Below are positions 36,632 through 51,400 of a stretch of 64,000 nucleotides of DNA, piece by piece. The stretch is taken from the NCBI GenBank assembly GCA_023055355.1, contig JALJCS010000001.1:68861381-68925380 (forward strand), in the 5' to 3' direction. The DNA comes from Agelaius tricolor (Eukaryota > Chordata > Aves > Passeriformes > Icteridae). Each line of letters opens with the position of its first letter. The stretch's first letter is position 1. Below the pieces are notes generated by a model, which was not told where the DNA came from, did not search any database, and was given only the letters and a program-made list of their open reading frames with translations. A program made the position numbers and the translations under genes.

Positions 36632-39600
36632 TATAGGAGATGAGTGTGGGAAGGATTAGGGAAAGAAAGGGAAGACAGACATTCTGTGGAGACATCTGCC
36701 AAGCCCAAAAAAAGATAATCTCAAATGTCCTCCATGGAAAGAAGTGAAGTAAATAGTGGGAAAAGAAGTAAATTAAAGCAGGAAGACAAAGGAGAGGAAA
36801 AAATTAGAGCAAGAATGAGATAATCAAGAGTCTTAAGAGTAAAGGAAAAAAAGAAGTTGGGACAGGGCAGGAAGCCAATTCCCAGACTGAAGGAAGGCAT
36901 GATATTGTTGGACAGATGGAAGAGGAAAACTGTTTCTAGCATCAGTGTTTTTGGCTCAGGGGAAAGGCAGAGAGGAAAAAGTCCTTTAAAGGAAACAATT
37001 ATCACGGTCAAGTCAAAATTAGCCATTTACTATAAGAGAAAGTAAGAGGCAGAAGTTATCTGATGGAGCTTGTGTGTTAAAAGGACGTGTTTTACAATCG
37101 TTTTTTCCCACCTGAATTTTACCAGCAGCTGCTGATAAAACACAAGAAGCATTTTTTAAGATGCTTGCCTTCTGGTTCTCTAAAGTGATAAGCAGTGATT
37201 AGCATGAGACTTGTGACAAACTCACCTCTCTAAAATGGCTCACAGTAAATATATAAACTGACAGCAACCATAAGTGCCAGCCACTTGTTAACAAAAATTC
37301 AAAATATCACCAAATCATCTTTACTCCTTTTCCCCAAAATGGCTGAAACAGAAAATCTTGCAAAATGTTGAGAGAAACCACAATTTGATCCTTACTTGTA
37401 GAATTAATCTGTTCAAAACAAGCTAGTACTACAAGAAGCAGCAGAAGACCTAATCCTGAGGTGTGAGCCAAAAAGGGTTTTAGCTTGACAGGAACCTTTA
37501 TATTCTTTAAAGCTAATGTGAACTGCATATACTTTTAAAACGCAGATCTTTAGATTAATTCACTTCAGACCCTTGAGGTTATGTTAGGTTAACTCCTATA
37601 ATGGGAAATTTGGATTTCTAGCTGCTGGTTTTTTCTGATACAACAAGGTTATGTTCTAAGAGACATCTATTAGTGGGGAGGAAGTTTTACTGCAGATGTT
37701 TGTGATTCCAACTTAAGTTTCTCATCAAAACTTTAATGAAAATCAGCTGCTTGGAGTAGTGCCACCAGTCTCCAAACCTTTTGAATCATAGGAGGCTGAA
37801 GCAACAAGACAGAGCAGATGCTCTGTTGGAAGTTTTCTCCATTTCAAGAAGATGTATAAAACACCCACCAGAAAACAAAATTCAGATTCCACTGCAGTGT
37901 ATTCCCACAAAGTTTTGGGCAAGCACCAGCAAAGTGCCCTAAAGCTTATTCTGGGCTGTGAAAACCAATAAAAGGCATTTTATGCCCACTGTTATTCACA
38001 ACATGGGAAGCAAGGAAGGAATTAAAAGTCCAGTTTTTCCAGGGGGCATGAGAAGAAATGAAAGAATTGCTTTCTGAAGGAAAACTTGGCCTGATTTTAA
38101 CTGATAACAATTAGAGCTTCTAGTGTTCAAGAGCTGTGTAAAAGAGGTCTAGTTTCTGAGTAACATATAAGCTGCCACTGATCATTTACAACTTGCTTCT
38201 GGACTTCGATTTCAAACACCAAAATATAGACCCTTCAGGTCTTATATTTTAATTGGTACTCTTGAATGTTTGGATCTCATCCCAGTCCATTTTCACACAT
38301 CACCATGAGCTGGGGAGGTTTGGGTTATGCATCCTAATGCAAGATTCAACAACTGATGAATAGCATTATACACAAAGCTGTTAGAGCTCCAAAGTTTTTG
38401 AAATCTAATTCTTTTTCATTAAAATCTCAAAGATATTTTCCTAACTGTCAGTCAGGACACATAAAGTGTGTATTTGACAATGAAAACAGATTGACTAAAA
38501 TACAGTAAATATGATTTGGCTTTGTAGTTCCTTTTTAGCTGTATTTTGCAATTCTCTACATAGTTATTTTCTTGAAATAAATACTTCATGAATACTAGAA
38601 CTCTTTTTTTTTTTCTCTTGTGAGAAACCAACAAGAAACAGTGCTAAAATGCACAGCATTCAAGAGTCAAAGAATGAGAGAGGGTTGTGAAAAGTATTTT
38701 AGAAATTACTATTCCAACATTACAAGACTGTAAGAACAACTATGATGTTAATGTTTAGGTCATAACATATGGAAGCCAGGGACTATGAGAGGAACTGGCA
38801 CACCTTAATTAATTTGAAACATAGCTTAATAATTACAAGGAAAAAAATACTCTAGCTGTGTGAACAGCTTCCAATATGTTCTTTAAAAATAGACTTTTTA
38901 ACTAAAACTGTAATACTCAGAACCACTGTTTGACTGCCTACCCAACAAAATGAATAAAAATAAGTCCATTCAATCTTTGACGATTGCTGCCAGTGTAACT
39001 ACAGGAAAAGTAGCTACCTAGAATCAGCACCTAAACCAGATACCTTCTGAGCTCTGCAGCACCCTGTTACCACACTACAGTGCATCTTTTACTCTTTTAT
39101 GAAAGACCTTCCAAGTGGCAAGAGATTAGCAGACCTTTCTGCCAAGGCTAATGCAAGGCCAGTATGTCCTAGGGTTTCCTACTGTGGTTTTCCTCCTCTG
39201 AGCCTGGATGCTAGCCCATGGAGAGCCACAGAGAGCCTGCCATTCATGACTCCCTTATGCTGTACTCCCCACTCCTGGCTCCAGGGACCCTTCCTTAAAA
39301 GCACTTTGTGAAAGGAAGCATTTATCCAGATCCAGTATCCAAAAAAAGAAAATCATAAAAACAAAATCTGGCAGCACAAAATATAACATAACTCTCCCTA
39401 GCCTGACTATTAGAATCCTTCATGCCCCAGAAAGGCTAACACAGCCTGGCCCATTGAGGGTTGGCAAGGTCTCCAGAGCATCAGTACCTGGCATAGATCC
39501 ATTCAGGGGGATATGGGCAGGTATTGGAGGTGTAGACATGGTGTGAGGTCAGGGAATTTGCATACCCTGCTCAGCCTTTTGCAAGTTTGTGGTTTTCTGT

Positions 39601-40592
39601 GGCTCTCTGCTTCCAGTCGATGGCAAGGATAGTCTGCAGAGGTTCAACAGGGTATCTAAGGCACCAGCTAATTCAGGGTGTTTGGTGATAGATTTCTGTG
39701 AGGGATGAGAAAAAAAACTGGTTTTCTCTTGATACATTAATTCTTCCCTCTCTTTGAGCCAACAGAAAATTTATTTCTTCATTATCAGGCTATGTCTATG
39801 ATGAAACAAGCCCAGAGGCATTGAGAGATAGAGGCAGGTTACCCCTTCTCCCCAGCCCTGGCTTTTCCTCTCTCCTTTCAGAGCACAGCCTCTGCCCAGC
39901 TTCATCCTGAACGTATGGCATGCAGTACAAAATTAACCACGCTGAGCTGTCTTACTCTCTTCCCACACATTTGCAAAGTGCTAAAGCAATCCAGGGGGAA
40001 AGCCTTATTTCTGAGAACTGCCCAGAAACACAGGATCTTCCCATCAGCCATCCCCAGCAGCTGTCTGCCTTGTCCATAGCTGGGCTACCCTTGGGAGGCA
40101 GAGAAGGATGAAAGCTCTTTCTCTTCATCTTTCAAGTTTGTCACATTGGCTTGGGTTTCTTTCCAACAGGCTTTTAATTGATGCTATGGCTATTGGTCAA
40201 GCAGATCACTGCTCCTCTCTGCTGTGATTTCAACATTTCAAAGAGATGCAAAATCAAACCAGGAAATACTAGAAATCTGGAAGTGGGGAAATTGAAGCTT
40301 GAGATTTACCCTCTCAGTATTAACAGTGTCCCACAAGCACATTAGTACTTGCTTTAAAGCTCACTTTTTCATCCCTTGAAAATTTTTCTCTCTATCTGTA
40401 AATCTCTCAGGGAGTACTGTGGTTTGTCAACTGATTATGTCTCACTTATCTGAGAGACTCAATGACTCAGATTGTACATTTCATGTAAGTGGAGACTGGG
40501 TGGAGGGTGGTTAATGAGGAAACAACATAGGTTTATCCCTTTTCCTGTAAATTGAATAAACTTGGCATTTTTTTGATAGAGGAAAATCAACC

Positions 40593-40619
40593 AAATCTGC
40601 ACCTTTCAAGTGCAGATTT
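40593..40619. repeat. 10-bp inverted repeat, 7-nt loop
   Basis: AAATCTGCAC and GTGCAGATTT are exact complements around CTTTCAA. It is modest in length and may be chance. Confidence 0.75.
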
Positions 40620-41467
40620 TCTATTTCCAACAGCGAGCATCTTGTAAGAGTAAGTTTTTCACTCAGTGGCAATACTAATAAGTAAATTAGAGACTGGTAG
40701 TAATATCTGATTCTTGGCCAGCTTCCAGACAGCTAAAACACTTTAGCCCTCCCCCTTTTGAGAGAATGCCTTTTAAGCAGAGGCTTTGTCTTTCCCACTG
40801 TATATGGAAAAAATGACTGTGCAGTTGCAGTTCTATGGAGAATGCCTAGCTGAGATATGTTTATGTTGGATCCAACCCCATCTCTGTTGCTGAATGGCAG
40901 TTTGTTTTCCACTTGAACTGGGGAAGGGATAACAGTCTGGAAACTTTTTCAACACAGGAAATTTTTTTTAAAAATTAATACAATTACTTGGTCAAGGTAA
41001 AAGATAAAGTTGTTGTTCTGCATAAAGCCATCTGGCTTTCAGCTGTTTCTCGTTTTCGGGAGTCCCCATCAGTCTGTCACTGCTGCAGTGGAGGCTCACA
41101 CAAGCCCACCCAGGGAATCAGAATACAGAGTGACAGTGGGCTGGGGAAAGGGTTCCTTGTAATTTTTTCCTGCATGCCAAGCTCTGCTTTGCTTACTGGT
41201 TTGGAGGTTACCCATGTGCAGTTAGCCACATTCACTGTCTCTCTGACTGCCAGCTCTACCATGCCATAGGGAGAAATGGAGGTAACATTTTTTCTGTGTC
41301 TTCCTGCTAGCTGGATTTTATGGAGAATTGTAGCAACTATTTTCAGTCTTGCTAGTTTTAGTTTTAGTGATCTCTGATCTTTGCACCTAAAACTTTGAGA
41401 AGAAGGTTTCCACCCGTTTCATAACCTGTCCTTTATTCTCATCTGAAATGAATATCTCTTTCGGAGG

Positions 41468-41490
41468 CTGATGAGTTGATAACTCATCAG
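41468..41490. repeat. 10-bp inverted repeat, 3-nt loop
   Basis: CTGATGAGTT, loop GAT, then AACTCATCAG. The arms are perfect complements. No function is apparent. Confidence 0.78.
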
Positions 41491-42559
41491 GTTAATGCAA
41501 TAAATAAATATTCCAAATTTTGATGGATAAGTCAGCAAGTGAAGTTTTCAAGTTAAAAAGTTTTGAAGTTGGTGTCTTGTTCTGTGTCCCTTAAGGCAAC
41601 CACAACTTTTCCAGTAAATTCTGAGGGTTCAGCCCCTCTGTATATATAAACGATGGAGAACTTTGAGTGTTTAGTCGCTGTTTAACACAGCAACAGTTGG
41701 AAAACCAGACTAAATTCAATCATCAGATACACTCTTCAGCAGCTGCAGACTGGCCAGAGACAGGGTGTGCCTGGCTCCAGACCAGCCCTGTGCTCTCAGG
41801 TGAGAGCATCACCAGGAATGCAGGCAAAAAGGAGCAATATTGAAATCCATGCACAGGGGCTGACAGAAAGGACACTGCTGACAGAAAATAATGCTTCATT
41901 TGTTTCACCACTTATTAAGAAGTTCATTTACTGAAAAAGATTGTATGTTCACAACCAGTGTCACTGCTTTATTTATTGTTGTTTTGGTGTTTGAAGATTC
42001 AAAGTACACAGATTCACAAAAATACACTGCTGCAGATTTAATGAGCATTTCATATCACTTATCCAGAACACTCCAATAATTTGTCCAGATCTATGGCAAA
42101 TGCATTCACTGAGGTTTTTTATCAAACCTATCTCATGTGAGAATTTCATTTATAAATAACAATATGCAAAAATATTGGAGGGCTCTGCTGAATGACAGCT
42201 TAAGCAGGAAAGAATTTTCTTTTACATTCATAATTTAAGTAACAAAACACAAACCTTGTTAGTGTGCAATTACTACTTTAGTTTGCAATCTCATTAAATG
42301 CAATTAGAACTGAGATACCTGTCAAGATAAGTGGATAAAAAAAGATTACCAGCATTGTGCCCAAATCTCTTCACCAACTTCTGGTTAATTTCTAATTTAC
42401 AACATTAATGTAACACAGGAAATAATAAATATTTCTCAGTTAACAGTGTCAGAAATTTAAAAGAACAATATAGGGATTTAATGGACTACATCAGGGTGCT
42501 TATTATAAAACTATCATAAACATTGGTTTGGAGACTAAGCTAAAAAATGTGTTCCTCTC

Positions 42560-42775
42560 AGGAATGTTTACAGTTTTAAAAATAAATTTGAAATTGCAAA
42601 TGACTAATTTGCATGAGGTTTCTGCCTTTGAAATGGTAAATACTACAGAGTGGCTTTTTGCATGCAGACAGTTCCCTAACAGCTGTAGCGTCCTATTAAA
42701 TGGAGTAATTAACTGTGTAGCTGTGATGTCACACACTGAATTCATTTCTTCAGTAATAATAGTTAGAATGTGACC
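42560..42775. promoter_or_regulatory. Candidate conserved intronic element
   Basis: This repeat-free block contains an octamer motif (ATTTGCAT, near 42608), a TAATTAA core and a TGATGTCACA sequence similar to a CRE/AP-1 site within 120 bp. The composition is in the style of conserved enhancers. No conservation data are available, so this is speculative. Confidence 0.22.
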
Positions 42776-44169
42776 TTTCTTCAGAAGAAGAATTTGATAC
42801 TGTAGACCAGAGGTAATGAAGGCTTATTGAAATTATAAATAGAGCTTGGAGGCCTAGGGGAAGCTGGTGAACAAGCTTGTTTGTTTTTAATTTTCTAGTT
42901 TGCATGGCTTCAAAGCTCAGATAAATTTAGCAAAAAATCAACAGAGAATAAATAAAATTGCAGAGCAGATGTCCACTTTTGCCTGCACGTTTTGGGGTAC
43001 CTCATGGTGGAGAGCAGAACTTCTGTCTGTCTCTCTCTGTGATTACTTTGATGGTAGAACTTTGGCCAACAGGTCAGATATTCACTTCTGAGGGCCTCAT
43101 TCTCCAGAGGAAGACAAAGATCCTTCTGAAATGTCACTCCATAGGGATTTATATGTTCGAGTACAAAGGCAATCTTGAATTTATTACTCACAGTCTGGGA
43201 ATTTAAAGTCCATTTATTTCTTCAAATGATAACTTAGAGTGAAGCATGACAGCTCTGTGAAAGGGCACCACCAGTGCATTTTATTTTTAAAATTAGTTAT
43301 AGTTTACCTCAGTGTTTGGAAAAACTCACAGAAATCTCTTCCTTAGCCAAGGCCTGGTCTAGGAAGATGCATGGAATAAATTAAGAGAAAATAATAGGAC
43401 AGATTAAAGGGAAGTTACCAGCAGAATTAAAGTTCTTTGTACCTTGAGTAAGAGCTCCTGCTCTTAATTTGTTTTTTTTGATAAGAGAAAAATGCTTTCA
43501 TCATTGTATTTAACAGAAACAAATACTACAGATGATATTTTTTAAAAACAACTATATCAAATAGATTTTTCCACATTCATGTTTCCTTCCTTGTATGAAA
43601 AAAAACCAGATTTTCCTTAAATATCTGAAAAGCTCCCTTACAAAGTTAGTTTGAAGCTTTCATGAGAAATTTTATCACTGAACTGTAGTTCTTTATACTC
43701 TTTGACTAATCCTTTTCATATATCTGGTAAGCTCTGGCAGTAAATCATTGCAGGTCACTCATAAAAGTCACCCTCAAAAACAAGAGTGAGGTCTAGCCCT
43801 AAGAAAGAATGGTGGGAAAAATGAGGATGGCAGCACAATGCCAAGTAGTGCTGTCCACATATCAAAATGTCTTCAAACTATGGCTGTTTAGCTGAAGGCC
43901 AAAAACATTCTTTCACCACTGCATTAAGAAATTCTTGGGCCAGAAACAGCTTTATATTCACTGCAGACATCTGGAACAAGCAAAACACAGCTACCCGAAA
44001 TGTCTGGTCACATGGGAATGTTCAGTATTCCTGGTGGTTCTGACCAGTTCTCTTAAAGGATGTGAAGCTTTGGAGGAGTGTCTCTGCTGGGTACACTGGG
44101 TACATCTGGGACACTGGGATTATATTGTGTGCTCTGCCATGGGTTACACTGAGTACATCTGGATACAGT

Positions 44170-44253
44170 CCCAAATAATCGGCTCTAGGCTGCCCTGCTT
44201 GGACCAGCCGACCTCCAGAGGTCCCTTCCAGCCTCAGCTATTCTGTGATTCTG
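44170..44253 (+). mobile_element. CR1 LINE 3' end fragment
   Basis: The sequence ...tgcttggaccagccgacctc followed by cagaggtcccttccagcctc and attctgtgattctg is the classic avian CR1 3' terminus, with the short repeat at its end. It is truncated at its 5' side and lies in sense orientation in LAMA4 intron 1. The left edge is approximate. Confidence 0.8.
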
Positions 44254-45354
44254 CATGGCTGTGGTCATTATTCCATTTTACTGATTGAGCAACTGAATGA
44301 AAGAGTAAAATTCATTGTCACACAAGACATGAGCAGAAGAATGTATTTTCTTGAGTCCCAGTATTCTTATGAATATATTAAAGAGAGAGAGAGCAGCCCC
44401 TGCACGGAAACAAAATGATGAGTTTCTTTGATGTTCAGTGAGAAGGAACATTTTTTGTTATGTTAATTTCAAACAGTATAATGAAACTATTGCTGTGGAG
44501 GTGTTTGTAGATTAGAGGTGAATCATATGTAATAAAGTGAATGAGTGGCTGGGACCAGGTGCAGGGATAGGCAGGGATAGCAAAGATAGGAGAAGAGGAG
44601 TAGGAGGACAAACAGAAAGCAGAACAGGGAGGACACAAGCATGAATAGAGAACAAGGCCACAACAGAATGGCTGTGGGAGCCAACAGGGGCAGGTGGAGA
44701 TCCAAACCCTTCAGTGTAATGTTCAGTTGCTCCATTAATAGATACAGCCCAGGAGAAGCACCGAGGCCTCCCCTGAGAAGGGCCAATGAACAATCATCTC
44801 ATGGGGGTGGCATTTACTGTAAGACTGTTTAAACGATAGTCAAGTCTTGTTGCCAACAAGAGAGATATATTATATAGACAAGACTAAAAGGTAACCTATA
44901 AATAAAAGCTAGGGTGAGCTATAAATACAAACTGAGAAGCCATGGATTTGATCAATGCCTCACAACATACAAACAGACTTCTTGGAAAATACTCTCTGCA
45001 GCAAACCCCTCATTGCTATGAGTACTCACTGTGCTTCTGAGGAAATTGTAACTGCCCAAATATACTTTGGCAAATTCAAGTCCATACAAATTTTGGGAAC
45101 ACAAGGTCTAGAAGAAATTAGTAAACAAATGATTCACAACTACATTGTTACTATTGTAAAAATGTGGCAGCAGCATGAATGACAGTACGATATCAGAGCT
45201 GTCATCAAGTACTTGTATATAAAGAGGCCAAGGACACCTTCTAGAAATGCTTTTATGCTTTCTCCCTTGTGTCTCAAAAAACCAGAACACAACAAAGCAG
45301 AGAAAATTTAATTAGACAAATTCTACCCCGAGTCATACACTTCAGGATCCCTCA

Positions 45355-45430
45355 GATCATAGAGTCATGGAATGTTAAGAGTTTGAAGGGACCTTAAAGA
45401 TCATGTAATCCCAACCCCCCTGCCATGGTT
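45355..45430 (-). mobile_element. CR1 LINE 3' end fragment, antisense
   Basis: The sequence atcatagagtcatggaatg, then gtttgaagggaccttaaaga and tcatgtaatcccaacccccc, matches the reverse complement of the avian CR1 3' end ('atcatagaatggtttgggttggaagggaccttaaagatcat'). It is short, old and inactive. Confidence 0.85.
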
Positions 45431-48400
45431 AGCATTGTTGGAGAAGCAATAAAAATCAAAGTATTTCAATACAGCCATCTGTTATCTCAAACATTTCAGC
45501 TGTTGAGAGGCAAAGACCACCATCTCAAGCTTCTTTCTTACAAGGTATTATGTGAAAAAATGCAGAGCTTTATTTTGCATTTTATGATTGCACTTTGCTG
45601 ATGATCTCATGAACAGTCTGGTGTTCACATGTCAAACAGATGAGAATAAAAACTGTGAAGAACAGGAGCAATGCCAAACAATATTCAAAATAGAAAATAA
45701 TATTACGAGCACTGTTTTCATGCAGTTTTCTCTCACAGGTCTACTCTTTTGGAAAACAGGAATCAGGAACCATGCAGAGGCATCTGGAAGTATGTGGTGG
45801 TGGTTCAGTGATTTGTTATCTCCTAGTCAAAAAATGTGGCAAGTCATCTTTTCATGGTTAGTTAGGCCAAATTAGAAAGATGGATTGCATGCTGAGGCAC
45901 ACTGCTCAGGTATCATACATGTACCTGTAAAATATATACTGTCTCCTGGGCACACATAAAACAGCAGATGAATTTAAATGAATCCCCAAATTTTCTTAGC
46001 AGTGTTTCTCAGCTATAGTCAGTATCTTGTCCCAAAGCATTTTCAGCAAGAACTGGTAAGCTGGCACCACTGAGATCCTCATCCAAAAATGTGGAAAAGT
46101 CTAGGTGTGAAGAGCACCAAAGCACATTAATTAATAAACACCTTATCAGTCTGGTAAACTCAATTCCTGATGGGCTCAGGTTTTCCTGTCTGCTGACCCT
46201 ATGCAGTAAGTGCAGTTCATTTGTTTCCTAGTGAACATGTAAGTCCATCCAATCCTCTGGCACCAGGCAAAACCCAGCATATCTCAGACAGCAGCAGGGC
46301 CCTGCAGAGCAGATATAGGTATATCCTTTTCTCCCACTTGCCCCTTGTCCATCCCATTGTACCCACACACTTCTGAAACCCCACACAGTGAAAAGATGCT
46401 CCTAAAAACTACACATACTGAATTCTCAACCTGAAATTTAACCTCCAGCAGTTAAATACATTCTCTGTGATCAATAAAGTGCATTTTGGCTGTGTAAGAC
46501 AGCCAGGGCTCCTGAGTGTGCTGCACACCAGTACAGAGGCTGACACCGAGCTGGAGTTGCACACAGTGCTTTCTGTCCATCTGCTGGATTTTATATTTTG
46601 GCAACAAATGGAGAGAGGTTTCTTCTGCAGGTCACCAAAGGCAGGAGGGTCAGGAGAGTGGGATGCAGTGTTATCACAGCTCTTTTTGTTTGCACAAAGT
46701 TTCTCAGCAGGCTGAAGAAGAACTAAATCTTTGTGTCTATGCTTATGAATAACATGTCTTTGATCTGAGGAATTTGAAATGTCTATTACTTTGCTCCCAG
46801 GGAGCGAGAAGCAGTCAAATGACCATCAATTTACAGCTGGAAGACTGAAACTTAAAAATCCATGCTTAAATGCACTGGAAGTCAATTACGTCCCAAACTG
46901 AAAAGCAGATGGGAAAGTCACATTGCTGTCTTCAGTGTCTTTTGATGAATGAAATACCAGAAGTATATTTGTATATCTGTCCAAGGTAAAGAAGACAGTT
47001 TTGTAGTTAATGGTTTCCAAGCATGATAAGCCATAGATTTTCTGCCTGCCCAGAGTGGTTTTAAGACAGGATGTCCATGGATTCAAACACTTTGTATATT
47101 TACATCCCAATTTGGCAAAGCAGTATTTTTAGTATGCCTTTTGGAAGGACCCAGAGAGTGTCCTTAGAATGGGGTCATTCTTTCTAGGCTAGATCTTCCC
47201 TGCACGTATGTAGATCGTTGTTTGGGTCTGTCGGATGTCAGGATTTCCTTTATATCTATCCACTTTCTCTACCTGAACGTTCTGACTTGTGGACAGACTC
47301 TGAGGAGACTTTGCACTTCTCCAAGGAAACAGGGCCCAGCAGTTTGGCCAGATCTGTGGCATAGCTGTTGCAGCCTGGACACTTCTGTAAGGCACAGCAC
47401 ATCTGACATGTGCAATATGCTTCATCTCATGGAGTTTGTATACAGAGCTGGCACCTCCACATGAGCCACCCTCCACATCCCTCTAGGCAGTTAGGAGAGA
47501 GCAGCAGGCCCAGCTGACCGAATTTAGATACGTTTCTGTATACAAGAAATCAAACCACACCACGGGTGTCCAGCTGGCTTCTGGCCACATGGCATTCCAT
47601 GTGGAAGTCTCCCTGTGGATGAGTCCCAGCTTGCTGTGGTTTAGTCTTCCTGCACAGGCACGCAGCTGCCAAGGCCAGCTCACCCTCACACCAGCACGGC
47701 CACAGCTGTGTTAGCTCAGCGCTGCACCTGGGGCACAGAGCTCCTCGGGGCTTCAGCCTGGGACTGCCCTCAGGGCTCACACAGACCTGCTGAGTGCTGA
47801 ATGCTTGGCAAGATTTCTGTGAGCTCTTGGATGGGGATTGAAAGTGGAGTCCCCTACTATAGGTGATCAAAACCAGCAATCTCTTTGGAAAAGAGTCCCG
47901 CCCGCTCAAAGGAAGCCAGAGAAACTGAACATCAAATATACAGTAGAGGACTGCTTTCTCAGACTTGTTTCTCTAATGTTCCTATTTCTAATAAACAATT
48001 TAATAAATGAAAGTACTGGGAGATATTCAAGCAGGAAAACATCTTTATTTTTAGGAAGGGCAATAGGCTATTTATCTCAAGTTGGCCTAAGCAAACAAAC
48101 TTCAAAAAGGCCTCAGAACTGTAGCTGCCAGTTTCAAATACTGCTTATAAAGACAAATAAACAAAAGCAAGCATGCTTGGGTTGGGTTTGGAAATGTCCT
48201 CAAGGAGCAGAGGGCTGATGTTTCCATGGTAATGCCATGTACTTCCAGCAGACTGGTCTCTGCTCTAGAGACAAAGACTTTAAAATGAATGGAGGTGGTT
48301 TCAAGTATTCATTCATCTCTGTATGGTAAAAGATACAGAGTTCCAGAGATTTGATATAACTTTGAGTCCACAACCTCTGTTTTTCTAAACTGCTCCTTCC

Positions 48401-51400
48401 AGATGGATAAACATTACACACTGATCTGAAGCTGCCAAGAAGGGACATTGCTCCACTCAATTTGTCTGATTGTTTTCATCAATGAATTGAAAACATGGAC
48501 TTAAATTATCCATGTGTCCTACTTTTACAGGTATTTATGGCTGATATGATGCCTGTTATATCAGAGGAGCAACACTCTTCTGTTTTCTTTTCCCTTTGTT
48601 CTGAAGCAAAGCTTCATAAATGTTCAAGTAGAACTTGCTTTCTTTTCTTCTTCTTTCTTTTCTTTCATTCCATAAGAGACAATGGGGACTTCTAAGGGTC
48701 CTACAGTTCCAAAATTATTTCTCAATCTATGTCAAGTGATAAACATTATTATTCAAATAATTTACAATATGTGTCACAGTTCTCCATAAATGTTTTGACT
48801 GAGAGATAACCTCTCAGGCCAGATTTCACACTCCTCAAACTAATACTTCCTTAGGTTTATATCTTTTTATAATATTTTTACCACCTTTACAGAAGAGATC
48901 AGATGGCAGAAAAATGAAAACTGGAATGCAAAAATATATTTTCAAGATTAAACTATGTGGCAAATTAAATTTCATCAAGATAAAGAAAGTAAACAAACTC
49001 TGGTATGTCAGCTTAACCAGAGATAGCTATGTATGTACCTGGCCAAAATCAGATGACAGGTAATGAGAATTAATTATATTCTCTTCCACTGAAGGCTAAA
49101 AGAACATGATCAGGAACAGTTTCTAAGACTTGAATAGCATATCATAAATGATGCTAGAGTCTTTAACCCCTTGGCATATGAAGAAGTAATGTGTGAAGGC
49201 TGCCAGAAACTAAGAAAATGTGCATTTTTCCCTCTGGCCATCAAAAATCACCCTTCTACACAAAACACAATGTTTGCAATACAGGATAGAACCTATTTGT
49301 ACTTTTGCAGATAGATCTGGGATATTATGTTAATTAAATTAATTTTCATTTCATCACGAGCCCATGAGTTTATCAGGCTCAGCTGTGTCCAGATTGCATT
49401 CACTTTTACTATCCTGAACAGACCTTTCTCTCTAGTAGTGAGACTCTACCAAGTAATACCATAATGTTTGACCTTTGCCTCATGCCTGAACCTCCCTGAG
49501 GATCCATGTACCATCCATCCATGTAGCTCCCTGAGGATCCTTCTCAGACCCGGAAGGAAGCACAACTTTGGACTCTCTCTAGCAGCAAAGGCCATAACAC
49601 TACTGGGAGCTACAAACAAGGCTCTGCTGGCACTAAACTTAGAAGTGACTAGGCAGCTGATGTGCAATGGCAACTACTTTGAGTGCTGTTCCTTAAATTC
49701 AGTTCCCCTCATGCATCAGCTGTTTCCTCTTGTACAATGGTCATGGAGGACAGCACCATCTTTTTCTCTGGTTTTTTTTTTGGACCAGATGTGATGGGAT
49801 TCCTTATCCAAGACTGAAAATAGTATCATGGATGTAACACAAGCTGAAATGTCCATTAAACGTCTATAAATGCAGACCATTTAACCCTGAATGTACATGC
49901 TTTTGTGTACCTCAGCACTTGGGAGGAAACTCTGGAAATAACAAGCACTGGTGCAGATCCAAGGGAGCCTTTTATTGTGGAAGAGAGCCTTTGTGTATTT
50001 ATACACTCACAAGTCACAATTTGCACTACTAACTAAAGATATATGCCATGTTTTCTTACCATTAGACGAGAGAGTCAGTGGCTACATCTGAAGTAAAGAA
50101 TAAAGCAGTCTTGGGACCTCCTAGTCAAACAGGGATAACACAGCCTGTGTCCATGTGCTGAAACACCCCCTGTGTTTGCCCAGAGAAGGGTAGCCCTATA
50201 AAAGCTGCCCTTGGGAGCACATTCTAACACATGCCATGTCCTGAGCTGGGCCTGTTCATTGCAAGGAAAATCACTGTCTGTCAAGGAGCAAGATTAAGGC
50301 CTGAAACCACACCTTGCCTTTCTTCAGCTGGCCAGTGCAGATGTGACCACAGAGAATGCTCTGTGTGTGTTACCAGCACAGCACTCTTCTTTTGGGGAAA
50401 GAAAACCAGAAGAGGCAGGTTCAGAGCCAACAGCCACCCCAGCACAGCTGCACCACTCCTGTGAGCTGGCAGCAGGGAAGGAATGGGGGATCTGGTTTTG
50501 CCCTCAGTTTGCAGGTGCAGATCAGGAACAGTTACAATGAAATTGATGGAACTGCTTGAATATAATATGGGAGTAAATTCATACTCTGTGTATGTGAATT
50601 GTCTTCCATCTTCAGTCCCATCTTGCACCCAGACCAGCAGAAAGGTCTGAAGAAGCAGAAAATTACTACAGGCTCCCCAGCACTTTCAGCATGCAGCTGG
50701 TTCTTGTTTTTAAGTAATGCAATCATTCAATCCAGATTCAGGGCGGGAGCAGGGGAATAAATGCCCCACGGGTGCAGAGATTTTTTCAGGAGATCAGCAA
50801 GGCCAAGATTTGATTGGACTTTTCATCTTGAACTGGAACAAACTTTGTCCCTCAGGGAAAAAAATATCTAATAATTGTGAAGACATAATTGCTAATGCAG
50901 ACCTAACATTTTGGCCTTCTAATTGTCTTCACCATTCAGAAACAGACAGTGGACGGAAATGTTCCTCACTCAATTGCCTACATAACTATTTTACAGGGAG
51001 GGTATTTCCATTTTGATCCAGTCCTGTTTCTGCTTTGTGTGCAATAATTTTGTGCTTCCAGAACATTCAGCAATTTGAATCCCTCAATTAGCTCAACACT
51101 CTGACACTTCTTTTTATAAATATGATGTTGGCTCAAGCTCTGGAACAACCAACCAATCACTCCATTATCACTAGTAGGGCAAGGAGCAACAAAAATATAT
51201 CAGAATAATTGAGAATGCCTGAGAAAACTTCAGAGCCCAAAGGAAGTCTGGATCTCATTTTCCCTTCATTCCACTGCCCCTCATACCATTGATTGTCAAT
51301 ATCTCATTTCTGGTTTACATTGATGCAACCCATGGTTTAAAGTGCTGTTTAAAATAGTAAGCATCAGCACCTTCCAAGTTTTTTGTGATTAATTGAATAA

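Noticed and set aside
49492..49541. Repeated CTCCCTGAGGATCC, 36 bp apart.
   Set aside because: Too short to distinguish from chance or local slippage.
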